From NCBI GenBank assembly GCA_001767455.1, contig MELC01000046.1, forward strand, positions 1 to 60,842: 60,842 nt of DNA, given 5' to 3'. The position numbers were made by a program, and so were the translations under genes. This stretch comes from Acidobacteria bacterium RIFCSPLOWO2_12_FULL_66_21 (lineage in GTDB: Bacteria; Acidobacteriota; Vicinamibacteria; Vicinamibacterales; 2-12-FULL-66-21). The notes below the pieces were generated by a model. It saw only the letters and a program-made list of their open reading frames with translations, did not search any database and had not been told where the DNA came from. Shown one piece after another: positions 1-9,418 of the stretch. Each line of letters starts with the position of its first letter. The stretch's first letter is position 1.

Positions 1-1668
1 CGGCCGGTAGATCGCCGGATCGGCGATCCCGTCCCCGTCGTAGTCCCCCGGCACCGGCACGTCGCCCGGCAGGCCCCACTGGACCGCCGTGTGGCTCGTG
101 TAGTTCGCACTCGACTGGAGGCTGTTCCACGTCCACGTGGGGGGGTGGACGTACGTGAGATCTGCCTTCCCGTCGCCGTCGAAATCGAGCGCCGTGGCCG
201 AGAGCGACGCCGCATTCACGGTCAGCATCGCGGCATTACTGGTCGCCGAGCCGACGCTGTTGGTCGCCACGCACCGATACAGAGTGCCGTTCAGCGCAAT
301 CGTCGCGCCCGCCACGGTCAACGTCCCGGTCGCCACGCCGCTGTACGGCGCCGTATTCGTCAGACTCGTGAACGACGCGCCACCGTTCGTCGAGGTCTGC
401 CACTGATAGGTCGGCGCGGGATTGCCGCTGGCGGCCACGGTGAACGTCGTCGTCTGCCCGATGATCACGGCCTGACTCGCCGGGTGCGTCGTGATCGCCG
501 GCGCGGTCAGTCCTGATCCGTCGCTCACGGTCCAGACGCGCGTGGCCGTGAGGACGCTGGCCAGGGCGGCGCGGACCGCGGGTGTCGGATCCCGCACGGT
601 GACCTGGAGCTGATGCGCACCGGCGCCGATCGCGCCGCCGTCGAACGACGGGCCGGCGCCGGCAACCGCGCCGTCGACGCGCCAGACAATCTCGAGATCG
701 TGCGTCAGGGGCTGGGGCACCGACACGCTGAAGGTCTGCTGCCCGCTCACGCTCGACTCGGACGGCGACCATCCATCGATTGGCGAGACGAGGTTATAGA
801 AGCGCCGGATGTGTTGCTCGACGTTGATGGTCTCGAACGGCCGTCCGAGGCTGCGCATCTTCGAGTTGAACGTCGGCCGGAACAGCTCCGTATCGCAGTA
901 CGCGGCACCGGCGTACGCGCCAGGCAGATCGTCGGCCGTGCCGGAGGTCGGCAACGGCGTCGACGCCGCAATCCAGACGCCCCATTTCATGCTGTCGCGA
1001 TTCGTGTCCTTCGTCGCATTGACCGCCGCCGGCTCGAACGACGCGTTGCACGAGGGCGGCGGCGGACCGCCGTACTCGTCGGCCAGCAGCGCAAACGAAT
1101 GCCCTGTCTCGTGCAGGACCAGCTCGACGACCGCCGGATGCATGGATGCAACCGCCACCGCGCCGCCCGATCCGCCGTACTCGCCATCGTTGACCACGAC
1201 GATGACCATGTCGCGGGCGTCGGCCGCGATGCCGCTGGCCGCGAGCACGGCGTTGACCTTGCTCTGATTCACGCAAATCAGGCGTTGGATGCCGGAACAG
1301 TTGTAGGTCGCGTCGAGCGCGGTGTCCCGATACACGCCACTGGCGGGATGGTCGACACCAGACTCGGCGCTCGTCACGTCGATCCGGCGCACGTTGAAGA
1401 AGCGCTGGTACTCGCGATGCGGTTCCTGCTGGAACATCCCCGTGACGAACGTCTCGACGTCCGCCGCGTACTTGCCGGACGCGATGTCGGCTGCCGAGTA
1501 CCCATCGCCGAGAATGACGACGTCCACACGGTTGGCGCTGCTGCCGTTGTTGCGGATGATCGACACGGGTTCGGCATCCACCCGGATGCCGACGATCGCG
1601 AGGGCAGCCACAATCGCTGCGGTGCGCAGTCCATGGCGAAGCGACGACGTCGAGTCCGCCTTGCTCAT
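1..1668 (-). CDS. Secreted M64 (IgA peptidase-like) metalloprotease with C-terminal FG-GAP repeats, 3' end outside window
   Basis: The ORF begins MSKADSTSS with a hydrophobic export segment and runs off the left edge of the window, so its C-terminus is missing. Around residue 183 it has HETGHSFALLADEY, which fits the HExxH zinc site followed by the conserved DEY of peptidase family M64. An Ig-like segment follows, and then the first units of an FG-GAP/VCBS-like array (DFDGDGKADL, QWGLPGDVPVPGDYDGDG). The protein is probably secreted and digests protein outside the cell. Its ATG overlaps the TGA of the gene upstream (ATGA), so the two are translationally coupled. The M64 call rests on the zinc motif and its DEY tail. 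The substrate is unknown. Confidence 0.8.
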   Translation of the reverse strand, partial: MSKADSTSSLRHGLRTAAIVAALAIVGIRVDAEPVSIIRNNGSSANRVDVVILGDGYSAADIASGKYAADVETFVTGMFQQEPHREYQRFFNVRRIDVTSAESGVDHPASGVYRDTALDATYNCSGIQRLICVNQSKVNAVLAASGIAADARDMVIVVVNDGEYGGSGGAVAVASMHPAVVELVLHETGHSFALLADEYGGPPPPSCNASFEPAAVNATKDTNRDSMKWGVWIAASTPLPTSGTADDLPGAYAGAAYCDTELFRPTFNSKMRSLGRPFETINVEQHIRRFYNLVSPIDGWSPSESSVSGQQTFSVSVPQPLTHDLEIVWRVDGAVAGAGPSFDGGAIGAGAHQLQVTVRDPTPAVRAALASVLTATRVWTVSDGSGLTAPAITTHPASQAVIIGQTTTFTVAASGNPAPTYQWQTSTNGGASFTSLTNTAPYSGVATGTLTVAGATIALNGTLYRCVATNSVGSATSNAAMLTVNAASLSATALDFDGDGKADLTYVHPPTWTWNSLQSSANYTSHTAVQWGLPGDVPVPGDYDGDGIADPAIYRP

Positions 1669-2228
1669 GGCCGGCTGAAGGGCACGCTGCCGAGGCCGCG
1701 CAGGACGTACTCTTGTCCGTTCCAGTCGGGCGCGTAGATCCGCAACTCCGCCGGCGCGGCGCGGTCGGGAATCCACACGATCAGGTCGGCTTCGGCGCGA
1801 TAGAACACCTGTCCGTGCAGCATTCCGGAGTCGTCGGGCTGTTCGCTGCGGATCAGCCGCGGATCCTTGAGTCGCTGCCAGCCCAGCTCGCGGCCTTGCG
1901 CGTCGACGGCGATGACCACGAGATCGTCTGGAGAGAGTTGCGGGTCACGCTCGCGGACGGGCGAAAAACTCACCGTCCGGCGTTGAACGAGATCGAATCG
2001 GCTGGAGGTGACGTCGCGTGCGGCCATCAACGAGCTGACCGTCGCCGGACCGCTGACGGTCCACCGGATGATGACTTCCGTCGCGGGGCCGGCGTCGGGC
2101 GCCAGCGCGGAAAGGGCCGGCATATCCTTCAGGACCGTCGACGCCATTCGCTGCGGCGGCGCGGCCGGGGACACTTGATCACCGGTAGCGGGAACGACGA
2201 TGGCCGCTGCGAGCACGGCGCTCGCCAT
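1665..2228 (-). CDS. Exported protein of unknown function, coupled to the M64 protease
   Basis: About 187 residues starting MASAVLAAAIVV, a short hydrophobic segment that looks like a signal peptide or membrane anchor. A longer in-frame ORF reaches 2393, but that extension is arginine-rich and unlike an export signal, so the internal ATG is preferred; a GTG one codon earlier is also possible. The mature part contains segments such as VIIRWTVSGPATV and VLRGLGSVPF, and looks like a small beta-rich domain. I recognise no family. The stop codon overlaps the protease start by four bases, so an accessory role with that protease is plausible, but this is inferred from context only. Confidence 0.6.
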   Translation of the reverse strand: MASAVLAAAIVVPATGDQVSPAAPPQRMASTVLKDMPALSALAPDAGPATEVIIRWTVSGPATVSSLMAARDVTSSRFDLVQRRTVSFSPVRERDPQLSPDDLVVIAVDAQGRELGWQRLKDPRLIRSEQPDDSGMLHGQVFYRAEADLIVWIPDRAAPAELRIYAPDWNGQEYVLRGLGSVPFSRP

Positions 2229-2441
2229 CACAACTATGCGCGCGGCACGGAAAGAGCAGAGTGCCCGCCCGGCGACGCGTGTCTGAGCGCTGTGGCCCGG
2301 TATAGCGTCGATGGCGCCGTCTGAGCGGCGAAATGGGGACACCGCGAGCCTCCGTCCTGGCCTTCGAACCCGAGGTTGAATCTGGCACACCATCTTACCG
2401 CTCGCGGGGGAAGGGCCGGGCTCTCGAACGGAGTGTCTGGG

Positions 2442-2473
2442 CCGGCACGCGCCCTCACGAGGGCGCGTGCCGG
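2442..2473. terminator. Perfect 15-bp inverted repeat downstream of the metzincin-like gene
   Basis: The arms CCGGCACGCGCCCTC and GAGGGCGCGTGCCGG are separated by two bases. The hairpin lies just past the stop of the leftward gene at 2505, where a terminator is expected. No T-run follows on either strand, so it may be a U-tract-less terminator or an mRNA 3'-end stabiliser. Confidence 0.5.
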
Positions 2474-2504
2474 AAGAGAAAGGACCGGAGCGGGCTTGTA
2501 CGTC

Positions 2505-5207
2505 CTACCGCCAGCGTTCGTCGTCAATCACGCGCAGCAGGGGGCTGTCGGCGGGCAGACCCCACTGTCTCTGCAGGGTCCCGCCGCTCGACAGGCGCAC
2601 GTACCACGTCCCGGATGCGGAACGAAACACCGTGGGATCCGACAACCCGTCACCGTCATAGTCGTGGGGCACCGCGGTGTCGCCCGAGAGGCCCCACTGC
2701 ACGGAGATCGGGCGATAGGACGTGAGCGCATCGACGGCGAGCCACTGACCCGTCGACGGGCGGTACACACCCAGATCCGCGCGGCCGTCGCCGTCGAAGT
2801 CGGCGGCCACCGGCACATCAGATGGCAGGCCCCATTGCTTGACGAGCGTCGTTCCGTACGGCGTGGTCGTCAGCTTCAGATACCACTGGCCGGTCGACGG
2901 GCGGAACACCGCGAAGTCGGCGCGACCGTCGCCATCGAAGTCGGCCGCGAACGGCGTGTCGGACGACAGTCCCCACTGGGCGGTGGAATACGAACCGTAG
3001 TTGGTGCTCGACCGCAGCACCCACCACTGACCCGTCGATGGCCGATAGACTGCCGGGTCGGTCCGGCCATCCCCGTCGTAATCCGCCGGCATGGGCACGT
3101 CTGTGCTGAGGCCCCACTGCAGGACGCGCGACGCGCCGCTGGCCGATTGCCGGATGTACCAGTTTCCCGAGGACGGCCGGTAGACCGCCAGATCGGTTCG
3201 CCGGTCGCCGTCGTAATCCCCCGGCACGCGAATGTCGCCGTTGAGGCCCCACTGCGGCTGGGAGAACGTCGCGTAGCCCGTGGACGAGTACCGGGTGTAC
3301 CAGACGCCAGTCGAGGGACGGAACACGGTGATCTCCGAGCGGCCGTCGCCGTCGAAGTCGGACACCGCCGTCGACGGCAGGCGAGGACGCTGCATGACGG
3401 GGACGTCGCTCGACAACCCCCACTGGACGGTGGACGTGGCGCCCGTCGCGAGGGCGTACGAGTACCAGAGCCCGCCCGCCGGCCGGAACACACAGAGCTC
3501 GAGAACGGCGTCCCCATCGAGATCGAGAGGCACCGGCACGTCACCGGGAGCGCCGAACCCCACCGCGAAGGAACCGGCCGCGGTGCGGGAGCCGTACCAC
3601 GCGCCGTTCGACGGACGGAACACGACGAAGTCCGCCTTGCCGTCGCTGTCGAACTGACCGGCAATCGGCACGTCGCCGGTGAGCCCGAACTGCGTCGTGG
3701 TCGTCGTGCCGTTACTGGAATTCGAGATGAACCACTGGGCCGTCGACGGCCGGAAGACCGCGACATCCGTCTTGCCGTCGCCGTCGAAGTCCGCGGGAAT
3801 CGGAATGTCGCCACGGATGCCCCACCCACGCGTCGCCTGTCCATTGATGAACCAGCTGGCGAAGACGCTGTCCGTCGTGCGGAAGACCGCGGCGTCAGCG
3901 GCGCCGTCACCGTTGTAGTCACCGGGGACGGGAATGTCGCCCGCACGGCCCCACTGGACGGTGGTTATCCCGTTGACGAACCACTGGCCGGTGGACGGCC
4001 GGTACACCGCGATGTCGGCGCGCCGATCCGCGTTGTAATCGGCAGGCACGGGGATGTCACCCGGCAGACCCCACTGCACGTTGGACTGCCCCTGGACGAA
4101 CCAGATCCCGTTCGACGGCCGGAACACCGCGATGTCCGCCTTGCCGTCGCCCGTGAAGTCGCCGGCCACGGCCGGCGGCGTCGTGGCGGCCCCGATCGTC
4201 CACCCCTCGTCCTTGAAGATGTTCTTCGTGACCGGCCCAACGTCCGTGTACACCGTGTTCGAATTGAGGGCCCACGCCATCAGCCCGTTCGGCGTGCCGG
4301 CGTACGTGTCGTAGTCCACGTGGGAGTAGCTCGATCCCTGCAGCCACCCGTTGTCGCTGCTGATGCCGTAACGCGTCGTGAAGTTCTGCGTCTCGAGCTT
4401 CGCGTTGCTCTGGTTCGTGCCATTCCAGTACGTGTTGTTGCTGGTCAACTGCGCGTGCAGCTCCGCTGACGGTCGCGCGATGTTCAGCAGCGACGTGCCG
4501 CTCACGCCGGCGACCGCGAAGCGGTCGTATATGTATGGGTTGCTCGAGCCGAGATTCCCGATGCCGCCACTCGACGTGAAGCGGCCGAAAAAGCCGAGGC
4601 CGTGCCCGACTTCGTGCAGGACCACGGTCATGAAGTTGTACTTGCCCGAAACGCCGGTTCCCGACGTGCCGAACTCCCAGTTCGTGAACGAGCTGTTGAA
4701 GCTGGCGTTGATCTCGGCGGTCTGGCCGCCGAGAGACGCACAGAAGGCCGACCCGTTGATCTTGTCCGCCAGGGCCGCGGCATAGAAGGTGCTGGCCACG
4801 CCGCCCGAGACGGTGCACCCGACGGTCGCCCCGGCGCTGCCGAGGATTCCTGAGCCGAGCGGCGTCCAGTTCGCGACAACGCGAATGGGCGCCGGGGACG
4901 TGATCGTACTCGCCCAGATGTTCACGGCCGCCTGAAACGCCGCCTGCGCCTCGGCGCTGAACCCGTTATAGGTCACCTGGAAGGTGGCCCCGGCCACGTG
5001 CTCCCCCGCCGTGAGACTGCGGAGCGCGTCACCCTTGGGTCCGTACGAGTAATTCAGATCGCCCGGCATCGCATAGAGAACGTCCATCGGCGGGGTGAGG
5101 GTCTGCGGCTGCGAGGTCGCCACGCGCGATTGTCCGTGAGCAGGGACCAGGCAGACGCCAGCGAGGAGCAGGCACACCAGGGGCGCGAACCGATTCAACA
5201 GCCGCAT
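2505..5207 (-). CDS. Secreted metzincin-like metalloprotease with a 12-unit FG-GAP-like C-terminal module
   Basis: 900 residues. The chosen start gives MRLLNRFAPLVCLLLAG, a clear signal peptide ending near AHGQS, with GGAG six bases upstream; four extra N-terminal residues are possible. The protease domain occupies roughly residues 40-340, with HEVGHGLGF near residue 196. The third metzincin ligand position (HExxHxxGxxH) is glycine here, so the third zinc ligand must lie elsewhere or be absent. From about residue 346 to the end there are twelve units of about 40-47 residues built on DFDGDGxxDxxVFRPSxGxW and QWGLxGDxPVP. The acidic DxDGDG loops probably bind calcium. The array matches, unit by unit, the one ending the 1,829-residue protein at 11957-17446. 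Confidence 0.85.
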   Translation of the reverse strand: MRLLNRFAPLVCLLLAGVCLVPAHGQSRVATSQPQTLTPPMDVLYAMPGDLNYSYGPKGDALRSLTAGEHVAGATFQVTYNGFSAEAQAAFQAAVNIWASTITSPAPIRVVANWTPLGSGILGSAGATVGCTVSGGVASTFYAAALADKINGSAFCASLGGQTAEINASFNSSFTNWEFGTSGTGVSGKYNFMTVVLHEVGHGLGFFGRFTSSGGIGNLGSSNPYIYDRFAVAGVSGTSLLNIARPSAELHAQLTSNNTYWNGTNQSNAKLETQNFTTRYGISSDNGWLQGSSYSHVDYDTYAGTPNGLMAWALNSNTVYTDVGPVTKNIFKDEGWTIGAATTPPAVAGDFTGDGKADIAVFRPSNGIWFVQGQSNVQWGLPGDIPVPADYNADRRADIAVYRPSTGQWFVNGITTVQWGRAGDIPVPGDYNGDGAADAAVFRTTDSVFASWFINGQATRGWGIRGDIPIPADFDGDGKTDVAVFRPSTAQWFISNSSNGTTTTTQFGLTGDVPIAGQFDSDGKADFVVFRPSNGAWYGSRTAAGSFAVGFGAPGDVPVPLDLDGDAVLELCVFRPAGGLWYSYALATGATSTVQWGLSSDVPVMQRPRLPSTAVSDFDGDGRSEITVFRPSTGVWYTRYSSTGYATFSQPQWGLNGDIRVPGDYDGDRRTDLAVYRPSSGNWYIRQSASGASRVLQWGLSTDVPMPADYDGDGRTDPAVYRPSTGQWWVLRSSTNYGSYSTAQWGLSSDTPFAADFDGDGRADFAVFRPSTGQWYLKLTTTPYGTTLVKQWGLPSDVPVAADFDGDGRADLGVYRPSTGQWLAVDALTSYRPISVQWGLSGDTAVPHDYDGDGLSDPTVFRSASGTWYVRLSSGGTLQRQWGLPADSPLLRVIDDERWR

Positions 5208-5308
5208 ACGACACTCCATTCGTGAGCATAAACAGAGGTGTACGAGATGAACCTAGACCGTCCCGGAGGGGGAATGTATTCTCAATCCGTACGGCTGTGC
5301 TGTCAAGC

Positions 5309-5346
5309 GGGATTTGGCGTCGGATTTGGCGTCGGGATTTGGCGTC
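5309..5346. repeat. Three tandem copies of GGATTTGGCGTC
   Basis: Units of 13, 12 and 13 bases lie between the protease gene and the TA pair. No coding role is visible. The rest of 5208-5447 appears to hold only divergent promoter DNA. Confidence 0.7.
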
Positions 5347-5447
5347 GGACGTCTCGCGGGGCGCGACGACCGCGGAACTCCTGGCCGACTTCCTAACCCT
5401 GTCAGAACAATTCCCCCTGATGGTTCGCGACGAAACCGGACGCACGA

Positions 5448-5482
5448 TTGACGGGTGTCATGTTCAGATGTAAAATGACACC
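5448..5482 (+). promoter_or_regulatory. Promoter and palindromic operator of the RHH/PIN pair
   Basis: TTGACG (5448-5453) and TAAAAT (5471-5476) are spaced by exactly 17 bases, giving a good sigma-70-type promoter. The inverted repeat GGTGTCAT-N13-ATGACACC (5454-5461 and 5475-5482) overlaps the -10 box, as expected for autorepression by the RHH antitoxin. The start codon lies seven bases after the -10, which implies a leaderless transcript. Confidence 0.7.
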
Positions 5483-5483
5483 T

Positions 5484-5693
5484 ATGGTCAAGACGCAAGT
5501 CTATCTTGGGCCCGAGGAACTCGATGCGCTTCACCAGGTGGCCGCACGTTCGGATCGAAGCGTGGCTGACCTGATCCGCGAGGCCATCCGGCGAGTGTGG
5601 CTCCGCCCGGCACGAGAGGGTCCCGTCGGCATCTGGAACGGAAAGCCCAGGCGCACGTCAGTCGATCACGACAGCATCTACGACAATCCGTAA
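5484..5693 (+). CDS. Ribbon-helix-helix (CopG-type) antitoxin
   Basis: 69 residues beginning MVKTQVYLGPEELDALHQVA, a typical RHH beta strand followed by helix 1, then SVADLIREAIRRVW as helix 2. The C-terminal tail would contact the toxin. An upstream in-frame ATG at 5448 overlaps the promoter, so the start at 5484 is chosen. The stop codon shares one base with the toxin start (TAATG). It should bind the palindrome over its own promoter and neutralise the PIN nuclease encoded next. Confidence 0.85.
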   Translation: MVKTQVYLGPEELDALHQVAARSDRSVADLIREAIRRVWLRPAREGPVGIWNGKPRRTSVDHDSIYDNP

Positions 5694-6109
5694 TGCGCGC
5701 AGGCGAGCTCGTGTTTGTCGATACGGGCGCCTGGATCGCGCTGGCGCTCACTCGCGATCCCCTGCATCCGCGGGCAGCTGAAACCTGGGCGCTGTTGGCC
5801 AGCGCCGGCGCGAGGCTCCACACGTCGGTGTCCATTGTCGTTGAGACGTTTACGTTCCTCGACCGCAATGCGGAGCGCAACGTCGCGCTCGCGTGGAAGG
5901 ATTCTCTCGAGGTCGTGCCCAGGCTTCGCGTGTTGCCCTGCACGTCACGGGACCTGAAACACGCCTGGAAATATTTCGAACGTCCCGACTTTCACAAGCT
6001 CTCGGCGGTCGACGCCCTGAGTTTCGTTCTGATGGCTCAGCGGCGAATCCGTGTCGCCTTCGCGTTCGATGGCCATTTCGCCACAGCAGGCTTCCGGATG
6101 GTCGGATGA
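5693..6109 (+). CDS. PIN-domain toxin (VapC-like ribonuclease)
   Basis: 138 residues. The four acidic positions of a PIN active site are visible: VFVDTGAWIAL at the N-terminus, VVETFTF, LSAVDALSF and AFAFDGHF near the C-terminus. PIN toxins are Mg-dependent RNases that cut tRNA or rRNA. The ATG overlaps the antitoxin stop; a longer ORF from 5597 would merely read the antitoxin gene in another frame. The module looks complete. Confidence 0.85.
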   Translation: MRAGELVFVDTGAWIALALTRDPLHPRAAETWALLASAGARLHTSVSIVVETFTFLDRNAERNVALAWKDSLEVVPRLRVLPCTSRDLKHAWKYFERPDFHKLSAVDALSFVLMAQRRIRVAFAFDGHFATAGFRMVG

Positions 6110-6185
6110 TGATCGCGTGGGCAAAATTGCGCCCCGGCTCGACAGCGGGCTTCGGGGTGAACGCGGGCGCTGAACCCGTTGTACG

Positions 6186-8093
6186 TCACCACGAAGGTGG
6201 CTGTCTGTCAGGCCGTTTTGGCACCGCCACGATCAACACCAGCGGCAGGAGCATCGCGAGGGCGACCCAGAGCTCCAGGTGCCGAACGAACGCCTCGAGG
6301 CGCGCGACGGCCCGAGATTTGTACATCGGCACCCCCACCCCGAGCCAGCCGTCCGGTCCGGCGGTGCCATCGACGGCCACGATCCGAACGCGACGTCCGG
6401 GGAGCTGCTCGCGCTCGATGCGCCACGCGATCCAGTGGTTGCCCGGATCGGCACCCGTGTACAGGAGACGGCGGGCGGGGTCTGTCACGGACTCGACGGC
6501 CACAGAGTTCCCCGGGTGCGTGGGATACCCACTGAGCAGGATCACGAGCGGACGCGGCGCTTGAAAGGCGGTGGACGTCAGCTCGCCTTGATGGGCACCC
6601 TCGCCGCTCCACGACCCCCAGTAAAAAGATTCAGGCGGCGGTGGCACAGGAGCAGGAGTGCCCTCGTACGACCAGGCGTCCCCGCTTGCCGTCATTCGCG
6701 CGCGAGGACGCAGGTTGTACGGCAGGACGGCGAGAAAGTCCGGACGATCGAGCATCGGACGGATAGGACCTTCTGGAAATGGCAGAAAGGCGGTGAGTTT
6801 CCTGTCGGGCGACGCATCGCTCAAGTACGTGACGACGTTGTGCTCGAAGATGCGGCGGACGCGCTGGTAGTCCTGCATCGCGTCGAAGAAGGTGAAGTAT
6901 CGCGCCACGTGCGCGCCGAGGATGAACGCGGCGGTCGCGAGGAGCACGAAACGCGCGACTCGCCGCACCGTTCCACGCGCTTCGCGCAGCAGACCTGCAA
7001 TCGCCATCAGGCTCAGGACGCTCGTCCACAGGCAAATCGTCCCGTACCGTGAGGCGACATACACGACGCCGCTTCGCCCGAAGGCGAGGATGGCCACGTT
7101 GCCCAGCACCATCAACAGGATGCCCGCCATCAGCAGCAGCCGCCGATCGTCCCCCTTGCGCCAGTAGAGCCACAACGCGAGCACGATCGGTCCGAGGACG
7201 ATCGCCATCACCGCCGGGAGCCATCGCGCCTGGGCCGGCACGAGCGGATCGAGGATCGGGAATACCAGCGCGAAACCCGACCAGCGCACCAGCTCGACCG
7301 GTCCGCGCATGGCAGCGTCGGGCGGGTGGACGCTCTGGTACCCATTCAGGTACGCCAGCGAGACGGCGAGGCCGATGGCCACAAACGCGAACATCTGAGC
7401 CCACTCGCGTCTGGCGGCGAGCACGCCGGCAACGGACCGCCGCTCCACGACGGCGCGCAGGAACAGCAGCAGGCCGACCGCGGCCCACGACGTCAGGCCC
7501 GAGGCGATCGATCCGGTGCTCACGGCGCAGGCCGCCGCGCACCCGATCACACCTGGCCACGTGAGGCGCGGGGCGAGCGCGATCCAGCAGACCGCTGCGA
7601 CGACCGCGCCGACCAGTGTGTAGAACTCCCCCTGAAAGCCCCAGAGCATGTTCTCGAACTGGCAGGTGGACGCCAGCACCACGACGCTTGCCGCAACGAG
7701 CCAGACAGGCTCGCCGAGGCGGCGGATCGTGTACGCCCAGATCGCGATCATCGTTCCGGCGAGCAGCGCGCTCAGGAGCAGGCAACCGAGGAGACTGCCT
7801 TCACCGAAGATGGTGTACACGAGCAGGAAGAGTAGGCGGGCGACCGGAATCCGGTGCTCCATGTGCTGGGCGACGAGCGCCGGCCAGTCGAGGAATCCGG
7901 CACGGTAGGCGGCGAGAAAGCCGAAGAGGTCGGCCCACTCGTCCCAGAACGGCACGCTCACGAAGAAGCGCCGGACCCAGAACGCCTGCGCGCCGAAGGC
8001 CGCGAGTCCCGCGAGGAGCGCCACGCCAAGCGCCCGTGAGGAGCGGACCTGTGACGGGGCCGCGGGTGCCGACCTCGCTGCGGGTGCCGGCAT
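6186..8093 (-). CDS. Polytopic membrane protein, possible GT-C-type glycosyltransferase
   Basis: 635 residues. The chosen ATG (MPAPAARSAPAAP) overlaps the stop of the methyltransferase gene by one base (TGATG); the longer ORF to 8903 only shadows that gene. About ten hydrophobic segments fill roughly residues 20-430, and a soluble C-terminal part ends with one more membrane segment (LWVALAMLLPLVLIVAV). An early acidic loop (PFWDEWADLFGF) sits after the first membrane segment, where GT-C enzymes carry catalytic acidic residues. I do not recognise a named family. The operon with methyltransferase and RfbC genes suggests a role in transferring a deoxysugar at the membrane. Confidence 0.65.
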   Translation of the reverse strand: MPAPAARSAPAAPSQVRSSRALGVALLAGLAAFGAQAFWVRRFFVSVPFWDEWADLFGFLAAYRAGFLDWPALVAQHMEHRIPVARLLFLLVYTIFGEGSLLGCLLLSALLAGTMIAIWAYTIRRLGEPVWLVAASVVVLASTCQFENMLWGFQGEFYTLVGAVVAAVCWIALAPRLTWPGVIGCAAACAVSTGSIASGLTSWAAVGLLLFLRAVVERRSVAGVLAARREWAQMFAFVAIGLAVSLAYLNGYQSVHPPDAAMRGPVELVRWSGFALVFPILDPLVPAQARWLPAVMAIVLGPIVLALWLYWRKGDDRRLLLMAGILLMVLGNVAILAFGRSGVVYVASRYGTICLWTSVLSLMAIAGLLREARGTVRRVARFVLLATAAFILGAHVARYFTFFDAMQDYQRVRRIFEHNVVTYLSDASPDRKLTAFLPFPEGPIRPMLDRPDFLAVLPYNLRPRARMTASGDAWSYEGTPAPVPPPPESFYWGSWSGEGAHQGELTSTAFQAPRPLVILLSGYPTHPGNSVAVESVTDPARRLLYTGADPGNHWIAWRIEREQLPGRRVRIVAVDGTAGPDGWLGVGVPMYKSRAVARLEAFVRHLELWVALAMLLPLVLIVAVPKRPDRQPPSW

Positions 8094-8773
8094 CACGGTT
8101 TGACGCCGACGACGAGGAACTGCTTTCCGAACAGCCGCCACGCTGGCCGCAGCCTCAGATACAGGCGCACGGTCCAGAGGGGCGGATTGCGGTCGCGCGC
8201 CATGGTGTAGGGAAGAAACCGCGCGAGGCACTCCTCGATGCCAAAGCCGGCCAGCTCGAGCCCTTCGGCGAGCGACCGCTCCGAGAGCGGCAGATAGTGG
8301 TCCCAGAAATCCCAGTACGCGCCGGGCAGCGTGCGGATGTTCGGCCCGAGACAGATGAGGCGTCCACCAGGTTTCAGACACCGCCAGGCTTCGCGCAGCG
8401 TGCGGCCGAGACTGGTCTTGTCCGGCAGGTGCTCGAAAAAGTTGCTCGTAAATATGGTATCCAGCGCCCCATCGTCGAGCGGCCAGCGCTCGGAGCAGTC
8501 CTGGTGCAGGAACTCGATTCCCGGGGCCAGCCGGGCGCGGCTGGCGGGGTTGAGGTCCATGCCGTACTTCCGCCGCGCGCGGATCTGATTCACGAATTCT
8601 CCCCAACCGCAACCGAGCTCGAGCACGGTTCCGTCTTTCGGGACGTAGCGCTGGAAGAACGATTCGGTCAGGAGCGTCCACACACGCCAACGGTAGCCGG
8701 CACGGTCGCCGAACCGCCGCTCGTAGCCGCGCTCGAGCTCCGCCTGTTGTTCGAGGCGCCCGTGTGTGGACAT
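8093..8773 (-). CDS. SAM-dependent class I methyltransferase
   Basis: 226 residues. VLELGCGWGEFVNQI is motif I of Rossmann-type methyltransferases, followed by an acidic loop (YGMDLNPAS), IFTSNFFEHLPD and a post-motif LKPGGRLICLGPN. The start overlaps the RfbC stop by one base, and its own stop overlaps the membrane protein start, so it is the middle gene of a coupled three-gene unit. A sugar- or lipid-carrier-modifying role is inferred from that position; the acceptor is unknown. Confidence 0.85.
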   Translation of the reverse strand: MSTHGRLEQQAELERGYERRFGDRAGYRWRVWTLLTESFFQRYVPKDGTVLELGCGWGEFVNQIRARRKYGMDLNPASRARLAPGIEFLHQDCSERWPLDDGALDTIFTSNFFEHLPDKTSLGRTLREAWRCLKPGGRLICLGPNIRTLPGAYWDFWDHYLPLSERSLAEGLELAGFGIEECLARFLPYTMARDRNPPLWTVRLYLRLRPAWRLFGKQFLVVGVKP

Positions 8774-9342
8774 CACGGACCCTCGGCGGTGAACGCGGGC
8801 GCGCGCCGATACTGCGCGAACGAGATCCCGTGTCGATCGCGCTCCGACAAGATCGGATCGGCAATCGGCCAGGACACGCCGATCTCGGGATCGTCCCAGG
8901 CAATGCTGGTTTCCGCGGACCGCGTATAGAAGCCCGTTTGCTTGTATTGCACTTCGACGCGCTCGGTGAGCGCCTGGAATCCGTGCGCGAACCCGACCGG
9001 CACGAAGATCTGACGCGCGTCCTCGGCGTTCAGCTCCACGCTGAACCAGCGGCCGAAGGCCGGCGATCCCACCCGGAGATCGACCACCACGTCGAAGATG
9101 CGGCCCTGTGTGCAGCGCACGAGTTTCGCGAGCGGCGCGGACAGGTCCTGGTAGTGCAACCCGCGCAGCACACCGCGCTCGGAGCCGGAATGGTTCTCCT
9201 GGACGAAGTGCAGCGCGAGACCGGCCAGCGCGTAATCGCGCTCGTGCCACGCCTCGAGGAAGAAGCCGCGCGGGTCGCGATTGTAGGGGGTATCCACGAG
9301 CAGGACGCCCGGGAGCGGCGTCCTCGTGACCGTTATTTTCAT
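8773..9342 (-). CDS. rfbC: dTDP-4-dehydrorhamnose 3,5-epimerase
   Basis: 189 residues, the normal RmlC length. It begins MKITVTRTPLPGVLLVDT and has the family landmarks RGFFLEAW, FVQENHS, GVLRGLHYQ with catalytic His63, the partner Tyr133 in VQYKQTGFY, and PILSERD near the C-terminus. The enzyme epimerises C3 and C5 of the 4-keto-6-deoxy sugar on the way to dTDP-L-rhamnose or a related deoxysugar. A second copy lies at 19619-20185. It is first in a leftward operon and divergent from the DUF2142-like gene. Confidence 0.93.
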   Translation of the reverse strand: MKITVTRTPLPGVLLVDTPYNRDPRGFFLEAWHERDYALAGLALHFVQENHSGSERGVLRGLHYQDLSAPLAKLVRCTQGRIFDVVVDLRVGSPAFGRWFSVELNAEDARQIFVPVGFAHGFQALTERVEVQYKQTGFYTRSAETSIAWDDPEIGVSWPIADPILSERDRHGISFAQYRRAPAFTAEGP

Positions 9343-9418
9343 GGACCTGACATACTCCGGGTGCGCGCCGCGCGCACGGCGGGCTGGCGCGACGATCCTA
9401 GCAGAAAACGGGGTGCGC

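Noticed and set aside
613-1737. Rightward 374-codon ORF
   Set aside because: It is antisense to the M64 protease gene, rich in Arg/Ala/Gly, and has no domain or ribosome binding site.
2376-4469. Rightward 697-codon ORF
   Set aside because: Antisense to the metzincin-like gene; its periodic composition is caused by the repeats of that gene.
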